Assembly: GCA_916610825.1 (NCBI GenBank)
Contig: OU744448.1
Coordinates: forward strand, 4,441,465 to 4,505,464
Reading direction: 5' to 3'
Length of the DNA: 64,000 nt
Source of the DNA: Haliclystus octoradiatus
Lineage: Eukaryota; Cnidaria; Staurozoa; Stauromedusae; Haliclystidae
This document shows, piece by piece, positions 35,302 to 47,028 of the stretch. A program made the translations under genes and the position numbers. How positions within the stretch are numbered: position 1 is the stretch's first letter; every line of letters starts with the position of its first letter. The notes beneath the pieces were generated by a model. The model had not been told where the DNA came from and did no database searches. It saw only the letters and a program-made list of their open reading frames with translations.

Positions 35302-36397
35302 TAGGGATGCACTGAATATTCAGCCGCCTGAATAGCTAGAAACTATTTGGCCGTTTGACCAAATATTCTGTTAAGCCGGATATCAAGTCATTATTCTGCC
35401 GGTATTCAGCCTTTCAAAATATTTAAATAAAGTTCAAAATTGATCTCTCAAGTATTTATTTCATAATTATTTATAACAATTTATCTTAATAACATAATTA
35501 GACATGGGTTGTGCCATTTAAATGGTCCATGTTTCTTACTTTTTACTCAAATTCTCATAGTTTTGTGTGAGTTGTGAGTATTTTTAGTGAGGTGTATTGA
35601 ATATGAAGTGATTCAATTTATTCCAAACGCGTTCAAAACTCGATGGTAAAATCTAATATTAAAACAAAATACTCTAACGTCTTCATCAATTTGAATATTC
35701 TTCTTCAATAAATGAAACCGTTTTTCTTTCAACAACTTTTCTTTGGAATAAAATAAAACATTTTGTAAATATGAAGGAACACAAATCACAACAAAATATT
35801 CAAACCCGACAAACAAGATGACTCTGAACGTCTTTTGCGTGTTTGAATGGCAAATACAAATCCTCCTAATTAGCATAACAAAGGGGCTCTCAAGTTACGC
35901 GCCATTGATCCTATTTTGGGCTTCCGTTGCTATGGCAATTAATTGATCGAACAAACATGATGATTTGCAAATCGTTCGATTGATTTGGAACTTCGTCGAA
36001 GTTAATAAATATCTAATATCAAACAGACAGTTTTAAATGATATTTCACTTGGCATTATAGCTTTCAAACCAATGCAAGAACGAACTCAAAAATCTTGATT
36101 TATGATATTAAAAGAACTTTCTCCGTATTGTTCAAAATGTCTTGTTCATTATTTCAAAGGAAAATCGTGCTGCCATGACAACAGAATATCGCTTCGAAAA
36201 TACAATATCATCCGTATCAAGAAAAGCACATCTAACTGTCAGATGATATTCTGATATTTCCAGAATGCATAATAAACCAAACAAATCAATCTTGAATGAC
36301 CATAACAGATCAAGAATTGACTCAAAAATTTGCCGAATATTCGACCGAATATTACCTATTCGGCCGACGGCCGAATACTTGATTCGGTGCATCCCTA
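35302..36397. mobile_element. hAT-type non-autonomous element, 1.1 kb
   Basis: The left end TAGGGATGCACTGAATATTC faces a right end that, reversed, reads TAGGGATGCACCGAATCAAG. TAGGGATGCACCGAAT-type ends are typical of some hAT (Charlie-like) elements. The flanks TCAACGCA (35294-35301) and TCAGCGCA (36398-36405) are an 8-bp duplication with one change. The CGGCCGAATA segment is repeated near both ends. Open frames inside show no hAT transposase or BED finger, so it is non-autonomous. Confidence 0.75.
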
Positions 36398-37096
36398 TCA
36401 GCGCATCTATTGTTCTGTTGTAAATACCAGGGTAAATAACGATAGACGGTCAATAACGCGCAACAGCAGAGACAGATTTTGGCCGTCGTCATCCAGGACG
36501 CTTTCCTGTAAACGAGTGTAGCGCATGGAAATATATCGTCATGAGCGGTGGATTTAGATGCAGTGAATATAACATTTTGCAATGTTGTCTTGGATTGTGA
36601 TAATTTTGTCTATTTTGTCTTGGTATCTGTTACTTTTTATTTGTGAAATTAATCATTGATAGAAAAGAATACTAAATTGTTAATGTTTTTAATTGAATAC
36701 TAATTACAAGCTGAACATTGTGCAATTGGCTGACAATAGTTTGACAATCTAAACATTGGAGTTTACCATCACAATCAGAGTTTTAACGAAAGCTTTTGAT
36801 TCGATGTTATATATATGGCAAAGAATTATTGCAGTTACAATTTGTATCCGTTTGCGAAGGATACCGTCTTTATCTTGCCATTGCTTATTCCAATTGTTAA
36901 CAGATTAGTAATGAGAGGAATCGGAACTAAAAGTTAAACTTTGTTTTTAGTGAATAATGCAATAAATTACAAAGCAGTGTTTAGGTAGGCGAAGACCTAT
37001 ATCAAAAAAACATACGAAGATGACAGTGAGAAAAATACAAAATACAGGAAATCAATCAATCAATCAAACAGTTCTATTAATCGATGATAATAACTA

Positions 37097-37374
37097 CGTA
37101 AAAGACTGAAGGAGTAAATTAAACAGAATATCAATAATACCCAATTGTCTTCATGTTGAATGTCCAAACTCAAAAACATCATGAAAACATCACCGCAAAA
37201 TAGTTGTTGCTATATTGAATTCACTACACTTAAATCGTAAAAGACTGAAGGAGTAAATTAAACAGAATATCAATAATACCCAATTGTCTTCATGTTGAAT
37301 GTCCAAACTCAAAAACATCATGAAAACATCACCGCAAAATAGTTGTTGCTATATTGAATTCACTACACTTAAAT
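37097..37374. repeat. Perfect tandem duplication of 139 bp
   Basis: 37097-37235 and 37236-37374 appear identical from 'cgtaaaagactgaagg' to 'cactacacttaaat'. Such a perfect direct copy is either a very recent duplication or an assembly artefact. Confidence 0.85.
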
Positions 37375-39069
37375 CCATCGCTGAAAACGATGTATTTCTA
37401 CGCGGTACACTCGTTTACAAGAAAGCAGAATACAATGGACCTCGTTTTATATTTTTCGTAAATTTCTTTCCGTTTTCTGTAAATCAGACGTGCCCGTCAT
37501 CCAGCGTGGTTTAAAACAGATATTTTCATGAAGTCGACTGATTTGATTTGTTATTTCCAACTCAAGTCGTTGGTTTTAAACAATATTGAGCAATAAGTAT
37601 TATACTGAAAATAGTCAAGATGCATTTTATTATATATTCAGAGAAGAATTTCCTTTACGCAACGCAAATATTTCTGCTACATTCATTGCTTGCTTGTATC
37701 TTTTTTCTCCAATATTTTTTCAATTAAATAAGTACATGATAGGGATCTATTCATATTTGCAACTGTTATGTTCGATTTTTATTGTGCCCTCTAAATTTGC
37801 AGAGTTTTGCGATTTTGACTTTGTGATTTGAGTTTTGACCTTCTCTGCATATTTTTGTTACAGGTGTAAAATCATTTATAGTACAGTCATTATGACCTCA
37901 CACAAAAATTGCAACAGAAGCATTTTTCATCAATTCTGGGGTCAAATTTTATGCTTAAGAACATATCCAAAATGTTCCGAAATCGGAGTAGGCAAAATGC
38001 CTTAATTTCGCAATTTGATTTATGGCATTCCCAGTAGAAACATGAAAGCAAGGCTGTCCTTTTTTAGTGTAATCATGTGATTTAATTTGAGAGAAAAATA
38101 TCAGGAATAGTAGCCTTGCATCATTGAGCACATATAATGTGCTTAAAATTTCTTTAGTGTCACTATGTATCAAACTACCAAAACGAGGCTACGTATGAAG
38201 ATTGAACAAATCGACATAGAAAAACTAGAAAAACATATACACAGTAAGTGAAAAATGTTATTCATTATATTTTGACATTCCACTAGCAGTATAGATCATG
38301 TAAATACTTTATTTATCTTATTTAGAAAATACAACTAGGTAATATACATTGTTCACAACGAACAATTTCAGGCAAATGCCTAGGAATGTTCATAGTCGCA
38401 ATTATTTTTGACAGAAATTGACTATTACGATTTGATGATAGGCCTGCAGAAAAAAGCAGAATAAGATATCCAATAGAAACGTCAAATTAAATTAAACTAA
38501 CGAAGTAATACATTTTACTTCTTGACAGGAAATCAATTAACTTTGTATATAGACTACAGTTATCCAGTCGTTTATGTTACTAATTTAGCCATGGAATGAA
38601 AATTGCACATGGAACTTCAACCAAAGGTTATACCCAAAATGTTGACTATATCCTATACACATATACAATCAAACCTGCTATAACAGCCATCTCTATACAG
38701 CAACCACCTGTCTAAAGTGGTCACTCTTGCAATGTCTTGAAATAGTATTTTCTATTAAATCAAAGATTGATGAGCTTGGCTGTGGTTTTGGTAATTTCCT
38801 CTTTTTCAGTCCTTGGTTTCTCTGAGCAGACAAAGGCAGCTTGTGTGGAGAAAATGGTCCATAGTCAATGAACTGGTATGAATAGTCCATGAACAGTTTA
38901 TGAACATTGTTATTGAATGCTCCCGAGTTTTCATTTATTATAAATTATACAATTTATAAATTAAATCAGCAGTTCATGAACTGCTTATAAATTGTTCATG
39001 AAACTTTGCCATTTGACATTTATGAACTATTTTTCCACGGAAGATTTTTATAAAAACAGATTTGATACA

Positions 39070-39245
39070 TCCCCTGCAAAATGTTCAGGAGTTCAGAAGT
39101 TTAGAACAATTCATGAACTATTCAAAAACAGCTCATGAACCTTCACGGACAGTTCATAAACAATCCATGAAAACTTTGGGCCATTTAACGTTCATGAACT
39201 GTTCATGGACTGTTCATTAACTCCTGAACTGTTTTTTGCAGGGAT
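39070..39245. repeat. GTTCATGAAC-family MITE, copy 5
   Basis: It starts TCCCCTGCAAAATGTTCAGG and ends in 'tcctgaactgttttttgcaggga', a clear inverted repeat that defines the family ends. The interior has ttcatgaac units and the core 'tttgggccatttaacgttc'. It sits in the spacer of the large inverted repeat. A further run of such units lies at 38870-39030. Confidence 0.7.
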
Positions 39246-40300
39246 ATTATGAAGAGCTGCCAAACACATATTGTGAACCCTACAGTTTTACTCACTTGTA
39301 TTCGAAGTTTCGAAAATATGTTAACCATTCTTGATTAAAATGAATGGAGAGCTAATTTTCGGGGAATTTTGCATATTTCAAAAGTGGCACAAACTATTTG
39401 CTTTATACAAGTTTCCTTTATCTCCTCAGACGAACCAAGAACTAGAAAAAGAGTAACTCACTAAAACTGCAGCCAAGCTCATCAATCTTCGATTCAATAG
39501 AAAATACTATTTCAGAACATTGCAAGAGTTACCACTTCAGACAGGTGGTCACTGTATAGAGACGGCTGTTATAACAGGTCCTATTGTATATGTGTATAGT
39601 ATATAATTAACATTTTGGGCATAACCTTTAGATGAAGTTCCTGTGTTCAATTTTCATTCCATGGTTAAATTAGTAACATGAAGGAGTGGGTAACTGTAGT
39701 CTATATACGAAGTTGCATTGATTTCCTGTCAATGATTAATGAAGGTATTAGTTCTTTAGTTTAATTTAATTTGACGTTTCTATTGGATATCTTATTCTGC
39801 TTTTTCTGCAGGCCTATCATCAAATCGTAATTGTCAATTTCTGTCAAAAATAATTGCGACTATGAACATTCCTAGGCATTTGCCTGAAATTGTTCGTTGT
39901 GAACAATGTATATTACCTAGTCGTATTTTCTAAATAAGATAAATTAAGTAATTACATAATCTATCCTGCTAGTGGAATGTTAAAATATAATGAATAACAT
40001 TTTTCACTTACTGTATAGATCTTTTTCGAGTTTTCCTATGTCGATTTGTTTAATCTTCATACATAGCCTCGTTTTGATAATTTGATACATAGTGACAGTA
40101 AAGAAATTTTAGGCACATTTTATGAGCTAAATGATGAAGGGCTATAATGTCTGATGGTATTCCTTCAAATTAAATCACATGATTGCACTGAAACTGGACA
40201 GCCTCGCTTTCATGTTTCTACCGGAATTGCCACAAATCAAATTGTGAAATTAAGGCATTTTGCCTACTCCGATTTCGGAACATTTTGAATATGTTGTTAA

Positions 40301-40499
40301 AGGGGCAAAATTGACCGGCGACCGCTGCGAGCACAAGTTGAATTTATGCTTAGCGTAATTCAACCGTCTCGGGTTGAAACAATTGTTATACGCAGGCCTA
40401 ACTTGTAATAAAATTCATGTCAACAATGAACATTGTGTTATAACAATAAGATTGCACGTGATCCTAAGTGCGTAGCGCCTGCCGGTCATTTTTGCTCCT
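40301..40499. mobile_element. piggyBac-like MITE, 199 bp, TTAA target duplication
   Basis: It starts AGGGGCAAAATTGACCGGCG; the reversed right end reads AGGAGCAAAAATGACCGGCA. TTAA lies on both sides (40297-40300 and 40500-40503). The opposite arm of the large inverted repeat (around 37952-37957, 'atgcttaagaacata') has the same site with a single TTAA and no insert, so it is a natural empty site. A TTAA target is the mark of piggyBac transposases. No coding capacity. Confidence 0.88.
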
Positions 40500-40710
40500 T
40501 TAAGCATAAAATTTGACCCTAGAATTGATCAAAAATGCTTCTGTTGCAATTTGTGTGAGGTTAAGGCTTATATTGGCTTAAAATGACTGTACTATTAATG
40601 GCGATTCAATTTAATAAATATATCATATGTTATTAGATGAGTCGATAAACCTTGTTGAGATCTTTAAAATGAACGTCGATTTTTCAAATAAAGTAGCGTG
40701 ATTATTTGAA

Positions 40711-41425
40711 TTAAAACAAAAAGGCTTCCCGAATCGTATTTCCGATTTTATGGAACTGCCCGGATAATGTTTTGCTCGAAACAATGTCTTCAGGTAGAGA
40801 GTTCCACAAGAGAATAATGCGATTGAAAAATGAATTTTTGGTTGTATTTGTTCTCGGAATATATCGAGCACAAAGTTTTCTCGAATGACTGCGAGTAAAC
40901 GTTGGTGAAGCCTTCACCAGGATACCAGGCTGTAAGTCAACTAAGTGGTTCAAAACTTTGAACAACATAATCAAATCAAATTTTAAACGTCTGATTTCTA
41001 AGGAATCAAGGCAAAGCTTTTCAATGATGATCTTCATATGATGTGTAGCCTACCTGATGTGTAATCTTTGACACAAAATCCGTGTAAATTTACGTGTAAT
41101 CTTTTCAATGGTTGTACTATCTTTGCGCAAGAAAGGACTCCAGAAAGGTGTATCTGATTCAACAATAAGGCAAATATAAACCTTGCAAGCCATTAGAAGA
41201 AGCATGGAATTGTTCGGACGTAAAACATTTAAATAATAAGTAAGAGCGCGACGAAGCTTTTGCAGCAAGTTTACAGCAATGCTGGGAAGATTTGAGGTCC
41301 GATTTAATAAAAATACAGATATCTCTAACTGTGTTTGCTTCGTTTAATGGACAGTTAATATAAGTAATATAAGTTGGGTGGAATTCTCCGTTTATTACCA
41401 ACAGATGACCAGCCGCATTTCTCAA
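40711..41425 (-). pseudogene. Non-LTR retrotransposon RT fragment, frameshifted
   Basis: Three minus-strand frames join into the C-terminal part of a Jockey/CR1-type reverse transcriptase protein. 41159-41425 carries KSSQHCCKLAAKASSRSYLL; 41050-41268 carries MACKVYICLIVESDTPFWSP; 40711-41037 carries LCLDSLEIRRLKFDLIMLFK and, later, FFNRIILLWNSLPEDIV. These are standard landmarks of the region after the polymerase core. The catalytic YADD part is missing. Frame changes occur near 41260 and 41040. The sequence differs clearly from the 2A-bearing LINE, so it belongs to another family. Confidence 0.85.
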
Positions 41426-43440
41426 TGGTGATAGTTAACATTAAAATCATGACATATGAAATTAATATGTACAATATTATTATTATTAAGACTCTACCTA
41501 TTTTCTAGCTGAGAGCACAAAACAAATCTTCATTTCATACAAATTCAGATTTTATATCAACAAACATTGAATAGCCTCGAGTTTTTTATTGTCAACTATT
41601 TATTCTTCTAGATTATAAAATTGTTACCATTCTTTGTTATATTTGGACATACTGAATTGTTAGTGTATCTGGGCAAATTTCAAGACGCTTATGCCACAAA
41701 TGGCTGACAGCCTTTGACAGGCAAATTAAAAAGTAAAAGGCTGAGTCACTTTGCTGTTTCATCTCTGGTAAGTTTTGATGGATATATTATTATTAGGCGA
41801 AACAAACTAGGGTACTGTTCAATGATCTGTACTCTGATTGGTTGTTCAATCGTTCACTATTTTCTCATAGTGAGCGCTGGCAAATTCACTCGCAAATTTC
41901 AAAAAGTAAACAAGCGATTTGCAAATGTTTTTGAATAAATTTTATACGGGTCAAATAAATTCTGTGCTCAAAAAAACCAAACAAGCATCAAACCTATGAG
42001 ATGAAGTTGTTTAATGGTAGGCTATGCATACACACACTATGAATTTAAACCAGTGAATATCCTGTGAAATTCAAATAGATTTCACAGTTTTTTAACTGAG
42101 TTTAAATATGTGAATAACCGCTGAAAAGGGGGGATTTTCACAGGATTTTTACAGTCTCATTTCATGTGATCATTCTGTTAATTTCATGTTAGTTACGAGT
42201 AAATTTCCTTTGGGATTACTGTTACATTTCTGTGAAGGTTCTATGCAAATCCTGTGAAAATCCTATCAATTTTGAAAGGAATGTAGCCTGGTATTTCTAG
42301 CCCGATATTATTCTTTCTTCAGATTTTAATATTATATATGATTGTTATGTCAAGCAGCAAAAAAAGACAAAACATAATTAAATTTCACAAATCTAATACT
42401 GACAAAATATAATGAATACAATTTATTGGTTCATCTAAGAAAATGCAGAATTGTTCAAAGTTAACTATTTCTTTTCATGATTATACTTTATCAGTTGTTC
42501 TTGTATAGTTGTTCATATATATATGCTGGCAAGTAGAAACGTTCTCCATGCTGATTCCGATGATAATGACACATTGTCACACCCGTACAAATTATTTTCT
42601 CCTAAAGAAGATAAACATAAATGTTAGTAGTAACTGGTCAATATCTATATGGACATTTTCATTGGATCGCCATTTTTGTATAAATTGTTAACTTGTGTAT
42701 ATTGTCATCATATCACCAGTGCAGGAAGAATGTAGGTAGAAGTACTTTGCAGGATAAGCAGTTAAGGCTTTCACAGTCTTTAACGTGGCATTTTCTAAAT
42801 GGGAAACAATTGATTCAGTTACCAATTATTGAACTTCAATTTAATAATTTACAGTGTTAGATTAATTGTTAGTATTTGATTGATTTTATATCCTTCTACT
42901 TGAACTTGAAACTTGATGGGCCAATCCTAGCAAATGTTAATTACTTTATACAGTGTCCCCGATAACGCAATCATTGATTAAAGATTGAACCCAATCATTT
43001 TATAAATATGAATTAATCAATATACTGAAATTGTAGGTAGATATTTACATTTTTGGAATGTTCACAAAATTGGTTGGAATTTGAATTACATCTATCTATA
43101 TTCATTGCGTTCTGGTATACATTATTATAATTTATATACTCACGCTCTGGTTTTCATTCCACTTAGACCAACTTTGGCCATGAATTGATTGCTTGATCTA
43201 CAAGTACAAAATAATAAAATAGAGTTATCGCCATTGATAGCAACTTACTGTTGAATTTTGAATAAAAAATTAATTGATTATGACAATATTGTATTCCTAT
43301 GTCAGTGTATAGGCTACCAAGTTCTTGCTTTCCCAGTTTTCTGTAATTATCAGTATTCTGTACATCATGCATGGCATGATGCATATGCATAAGATTCCAA
43401 TCTGGAATTATCTAATCAGTTGAAGAAAGGCATTGCGAAT

Positions 43441-43505
43441 CATCATCATCATCGTAATTTATTCAGAACTTGAATAAGCTAAAAGCTTTTTTTCATAAGA
43501 CTGAT
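43441..43505 (-). mobile_element. Extreme 3' end of the CR1-like LINE (tail only)
   Basis: Reversed, the segment reads 'cttatgaaaaaaagctttta', then 'gcttattcaagttctgaataaa' followed by a (GAT)n tail. It matches the last ~70 bases of the copy at 21436-22837 more closely than the intact copy. It is a very short 5'-truncated insertion. Confidence 0.8.
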
Positions 43506-44056
43506 CAAGACAATCAAACTTCAATGATCACAACTAGATGTGTATACTCCTACTAACCTCAAATAATTGCCATCACATCATCCAATAAAAAAATCTATTG
43601 AATTCATTTTCTATAGAAGTAATAAATAACACTTAATTACCTATACATATTTTACAGTAAGCTAAAGAGTACATTAGTTGAGACTACATGGAATCTAATG
43701 TGAAAATCTTAATGGTTTTGTGACTAACATTTGATAAGATGATTTGATTTCCTATGATAAGCACTGAGTGAGCACTGCAACATCAAATATAGTAAACTCA
43801 TTATATAGGCTACCTAATCGATGATTATGACAGATTTTCATACATGCCTAATTCATAATAATATATTAATTAATTTACTCACGAGCATGATTTCCTATTC
43901 AATTGTACCAGTTGTTAACATCAGCATCCGTTTATTCTATAAACTGTATCAAAAGAATGAATTGAAGCATAGCAGCCATAGTTTTCATAGAAAATATCAA
44001 AACTAGCCACTAGCCAGAAAATAGCCACATAGTATGAAGCGGCATCAGCCTCAAAA

Positions 44057-44312
44057 ATCAATTCATGGAGTAATAATAATTTGTGATGCAATAGAATAAT
44101 TCAAAAACTTCAGTTCACGGAGTAATAATGATTCGTGACGCAATAGAATAATTCAAAGACTTCAGTTCACGGAGTAATAATAATATATTACAATAGAATA
44201 ATTCAAAGACATCAGTTCACGGAGTAATAATAATTCATTACAATAGAATAATTCAAAGACATCAGTTTGCGGAGTAAAAATAATTTGTGACGCAATAGAA
44301 TAATTCAAATAA
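44057..44312. repeat. 52-bp tandem repeat, about five copies
   Basis: The landmark 'ggagtaa' recurs at 44067, 44119, 44171, 44221 and 44271. Each unit reads roughly 'cacggagtaataataattcg' followed by 'caatagaataattcaaagac'. Units vary by small indels (50-52 bases). Confidence 0.8.
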
Positions 44313-45206
44313 CCTTGGAACAATTTGCAGGATTCTTAATTTGCGCTTGAGTAATATGCTAATCATTGGAATGTTGCTATAAATCAATGGAAACTAGTTA
44401 AATTTGCTATGCTGCAATTTGATTAATTATCCGTATTATTTCCCAATTTTGTTAAAACTTGCTGACTATCGACAAAAACCGATACTACCGATACAATTTA
44501 TCAGTTTCCTTCTATTGATTTGTGTTTTTATCTTCATGCTGCAACTTGATAGATTAATCTTTCTTCTGATTACATTCTAGCAGTCACTGTCGTAACTGCC
44601 TGTTACTCACTAGGGGAGGGGTATTTCAAATTTTCTGACAAAATGGTTGCACAATTTTACGATTTCTTTATCTGCTATAAATATTGCCTTTTTTTCTCAA
44701 AATCTATGTTGGGGAGATATCATCCCCCAACCCCGCCAAGGTTTAGTGCCTGGCTATAAATAATGAATAGAATGCATGTCTGATGGGATAAATAAGGTAC
44801 AAACAGGATCAAGCAAAACTGTTCATTTAAAACAGAAAGATTATGGCAATTTCATTTTCAATTATGAAATTTCTTGATTGAGCATGATAATGATGTAAAC
44901 ATATATAAAGCCTCGGCAAAATTGTGACTTTTTTTATGACATATTGCAAAACTCGAAAGATGTCGAAGAAATGGCTAGTTGCTTACAACAATTTAATATG
45001 GCAAACAAGATTACTCGTTAATGTGCCTATTTGCGATACAAACTATAAACATGCATTCGCTTTTCATAACCATTATAAAAGATTACACACAACAACAATA
45101 AAAAACTTTTGATATATATCAGATTATTTCTTTTTTTAAATGTTATGAAGTACTACACATAGCTAGAATTCCCAACAATGTACTACCTAAATGATTTCAT
45201 AATTAG

Positions 45207-45402
45207 GACAGTTAATAACAGTTCATGAACTTGAGAGGAATAATTTTTATTATGAACATTTCATGAACCAATTCATGGACATGTTCATGAACATTGTGTT
45301 CATGAACTGTTCATGAAGATGTTTTTGAACCTTGTTTCATGAACTCTGGTTCATGAACTGTTCATGAATTGATGAACCGCTCATGAACTCCTTTCACAGG
45401 GG
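45207..45402. repeat. GTTCATGAAC-family MITE, copy 6
   Basis: A dense run of gttcatgaac palindromes, about nine units, ends 'ctcatgaactcctttcacagg', like other right ends of this family. The left end, 'ggacagttaataacagttc', is weaker. Confidence 0.6.
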
Positions 45403-45746
45403 TCGTCATTGATATTAGTTTTTGAGTGTCTTTGGCCGATTTTTATCGTGAAAAATTGCCGCAGACATGCATAGAAATCAAATCTTCTAACACTGGCGAA
45501 ACAATTTTTTTAAAGAATGACCGTGCAGAACATAATATTAACTTTCGTCGTTTTTTTCGTGATAGAGTTTCTGGATGTCGAATAAAGGCCTATAATTTCA
45601 TAATTCTTCAGTTTTTTGAGTGAAATGTTTTACAAACGTATTATTATTGTATAATTGCATGCAGACAAACAGACACTATTTTATGCGTAGCAAACTTCGC
45701 GTTATTTAACTTTATGAGAGACAGCTTCCAGATTGTAATTATGTTG

Positions 45747-46009
45747 TTAAACTCATCCACTGATGAGCTCTGGCCTAGGTGCTTGGTTGGTGGGATATCT
45801 ATTATATACTTTATGCTCTATATATTTTATGCTTTCAAAATGCTTTTATGCTCTATTGCTCTGTATGCTTTCATGCTTTTGTAATGCTTTTATGCTCTAT
45901 AAGCTTTTATGCTCTATATGCTTTTATGCTCTATATGCTTTCTATATGCTTTTATGCTTTCTATATGCTTTTATGCTGCTATTGCTACTGGCGAACCTGT
46001 CACACTCCA
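45747..46009 (-). repeat. Split direct repeat B2 (outer copy)
   Basis: This 263-base repeat matches 46588-46850 except at 45839 (a against c). It begins with a small hairpin (CTCATC-cact-GATGAG), and its middle is a low-complexity run of 'tgcttttatgctctata'. It forms the 3' terminus of the element in its own sense. Confidence 0.85.
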
Positions 46010-46160
46010 TATATGGATCCCTGTCCAACCAAGCACCTGTCACACTGATAACCAGTGGAATTAACTATCATTAATCAACTTACCAACACTTACCCATATG
46101 TGGACAAAAGAACTTACCAACCTGAAAACCTAAAACATTGCAAGGGAAAGGGAGGGTGGG

Positions 46161-46587
46161 GGAAATCGAGTTATGTGAATAATATATATAATAAAAAATT
46201 TAAGAATAATAATAACAGTAAAAATTTCTCTGCCAAAATACTTGCACACAAAAAGCTCAAGCAAACTTTTGCTACCGCTAACAACGCTTTCCTCTAAAGG
46301 AGTGACTAACCCAAAACAAGGTGTGCCTAAAGTAGCACATTGTTTCATCCTTCTTACCCAGGCTCTTCCATCTGTGCTGCTTACCTTATTTGGTATAAAA
46401 TAGCTTCCCACGCTGTTATCTAAACTTTGTTACTTACGTCCGTAATCTAACGGATGTGAACTAACTCCCACCTACGAAATGAAAGCTAGCCCCACTAGAA
46501 AGGAGGGGGTTTCATGCAATGGCAAACAACAGTGTCTGAGTCTAATTCAGCCTAAAATTGTAATTAAATTAAAATTGTAACCACCAT
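46161..46587 (-). repeat. Split direct repeat A2 (inner copy)
   Basis: This 427-base repeat matches 52115-52541, with differences near 46229 and 46261. It abuts the B1 repeat at 46587/46588. The 151 bases between it and 45747-46009 have no second copy in the element. Confidence 0.85.
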
Positions 46588-46850
46588 TTAAACTCATCCA
46601 CTGATGAGCTCTGGCCTAGGTGCTTGGTTGGTGGGATATCTATTATATACTTTATGCTCTATATATTTTATGCTTTCAACATGCTTTTATGCTCTATTGC
46701 TCTGTATGCTTTCATGCTTTTGTAATGCTTTTATGCTCTATAAGCTTTTATGCTCTATATGCTTTTATGCTCTATATGCTTTCTATATGCTTTTATGCTT
46801 TCTATATGCTTTTATGCTGCTATTGCTACTGGCGAACCTGTCACACTCCA
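46588..46850 (-). repeat. Split direct repeat B1 (inner copy)
   Basis: It is the inner partner of 45747-46009 and lies directly downstream (in element sense) of the recombinase ORF, with 178 bases between. Confidence 0.85.
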
Positions 46851-47028
46851 AACTATCTCCAAAGTGCTTGGAGAGGAGGGACAGGAAGCCTGGACATCCC
46901 ACCAAACATGACCAAGCACCCAGACTATAGTAAATTAACATACCAAATACAACGAGTTAAAAATATTATAAGAATAAAAATTTTAATTAATTAATTAAAA
47001 ATCGATAATAACATTAACTAAATCTTAC

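Larger units (their letters stand above)
37879..40593. repeat. Large inverted repeat, arms ~1 kb, spacer 578 bp
   Basis: The left arm 37879-38836 is matched, reversed, by the right arm 39415-40593. Anchors: TAGTACAGTCAT at the left end against ATGACTGTACTA at the right end; GAACAATTTCAGGCAAATGC against its reverse near 39870; GCTTGGCTG at the inner ends. The arms differ by scattered substitutions and small indels. The right arm is longer because a 199-bp MITE sits in it (40301-40499). The spacer holds GTTCATGAAC-family sequence. It is either the long terminal repeats of a DNA element or an inverted duplication. No gene is seen inside. Confidence 0.85.
41426..45746. other. Intergenic stretch with repeats, no gene seen
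   Basis: The content is a diverged 'cctgtgaaa(t)tc'-type repeat at about 42050-42290, the LINE tail at 43441-43505, the 52-bp tandem repeat at 44057-44312 and a GTTCATGAAC MITE at 45207-45402. Open frames of 60-75 codons show no domains. Confidence 0.4.

Noticed and set aside
45750..45780. Hammerhead ribozyme (CTGATGAG core) in the B repeats
   Set aside because: CTGATGAG is present, but no GAAA block or matching stems follow. The sequence forms only a small CTCATC/GATGAG hairpin.
45763..46074. Cys/Leu-rich ORFs of about 100 codons in the B repeats
   Set aside because: They come from translating the 'tgcttttatgctctata' low-complexity run and are open in two frames at once.
46130..46411. 93-codon ORF present twice (46130 and 52084) as a conserved gene
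   Set aside because: The duplication is explained by the A1/A2 split direct repeats of the DIRS-like element.
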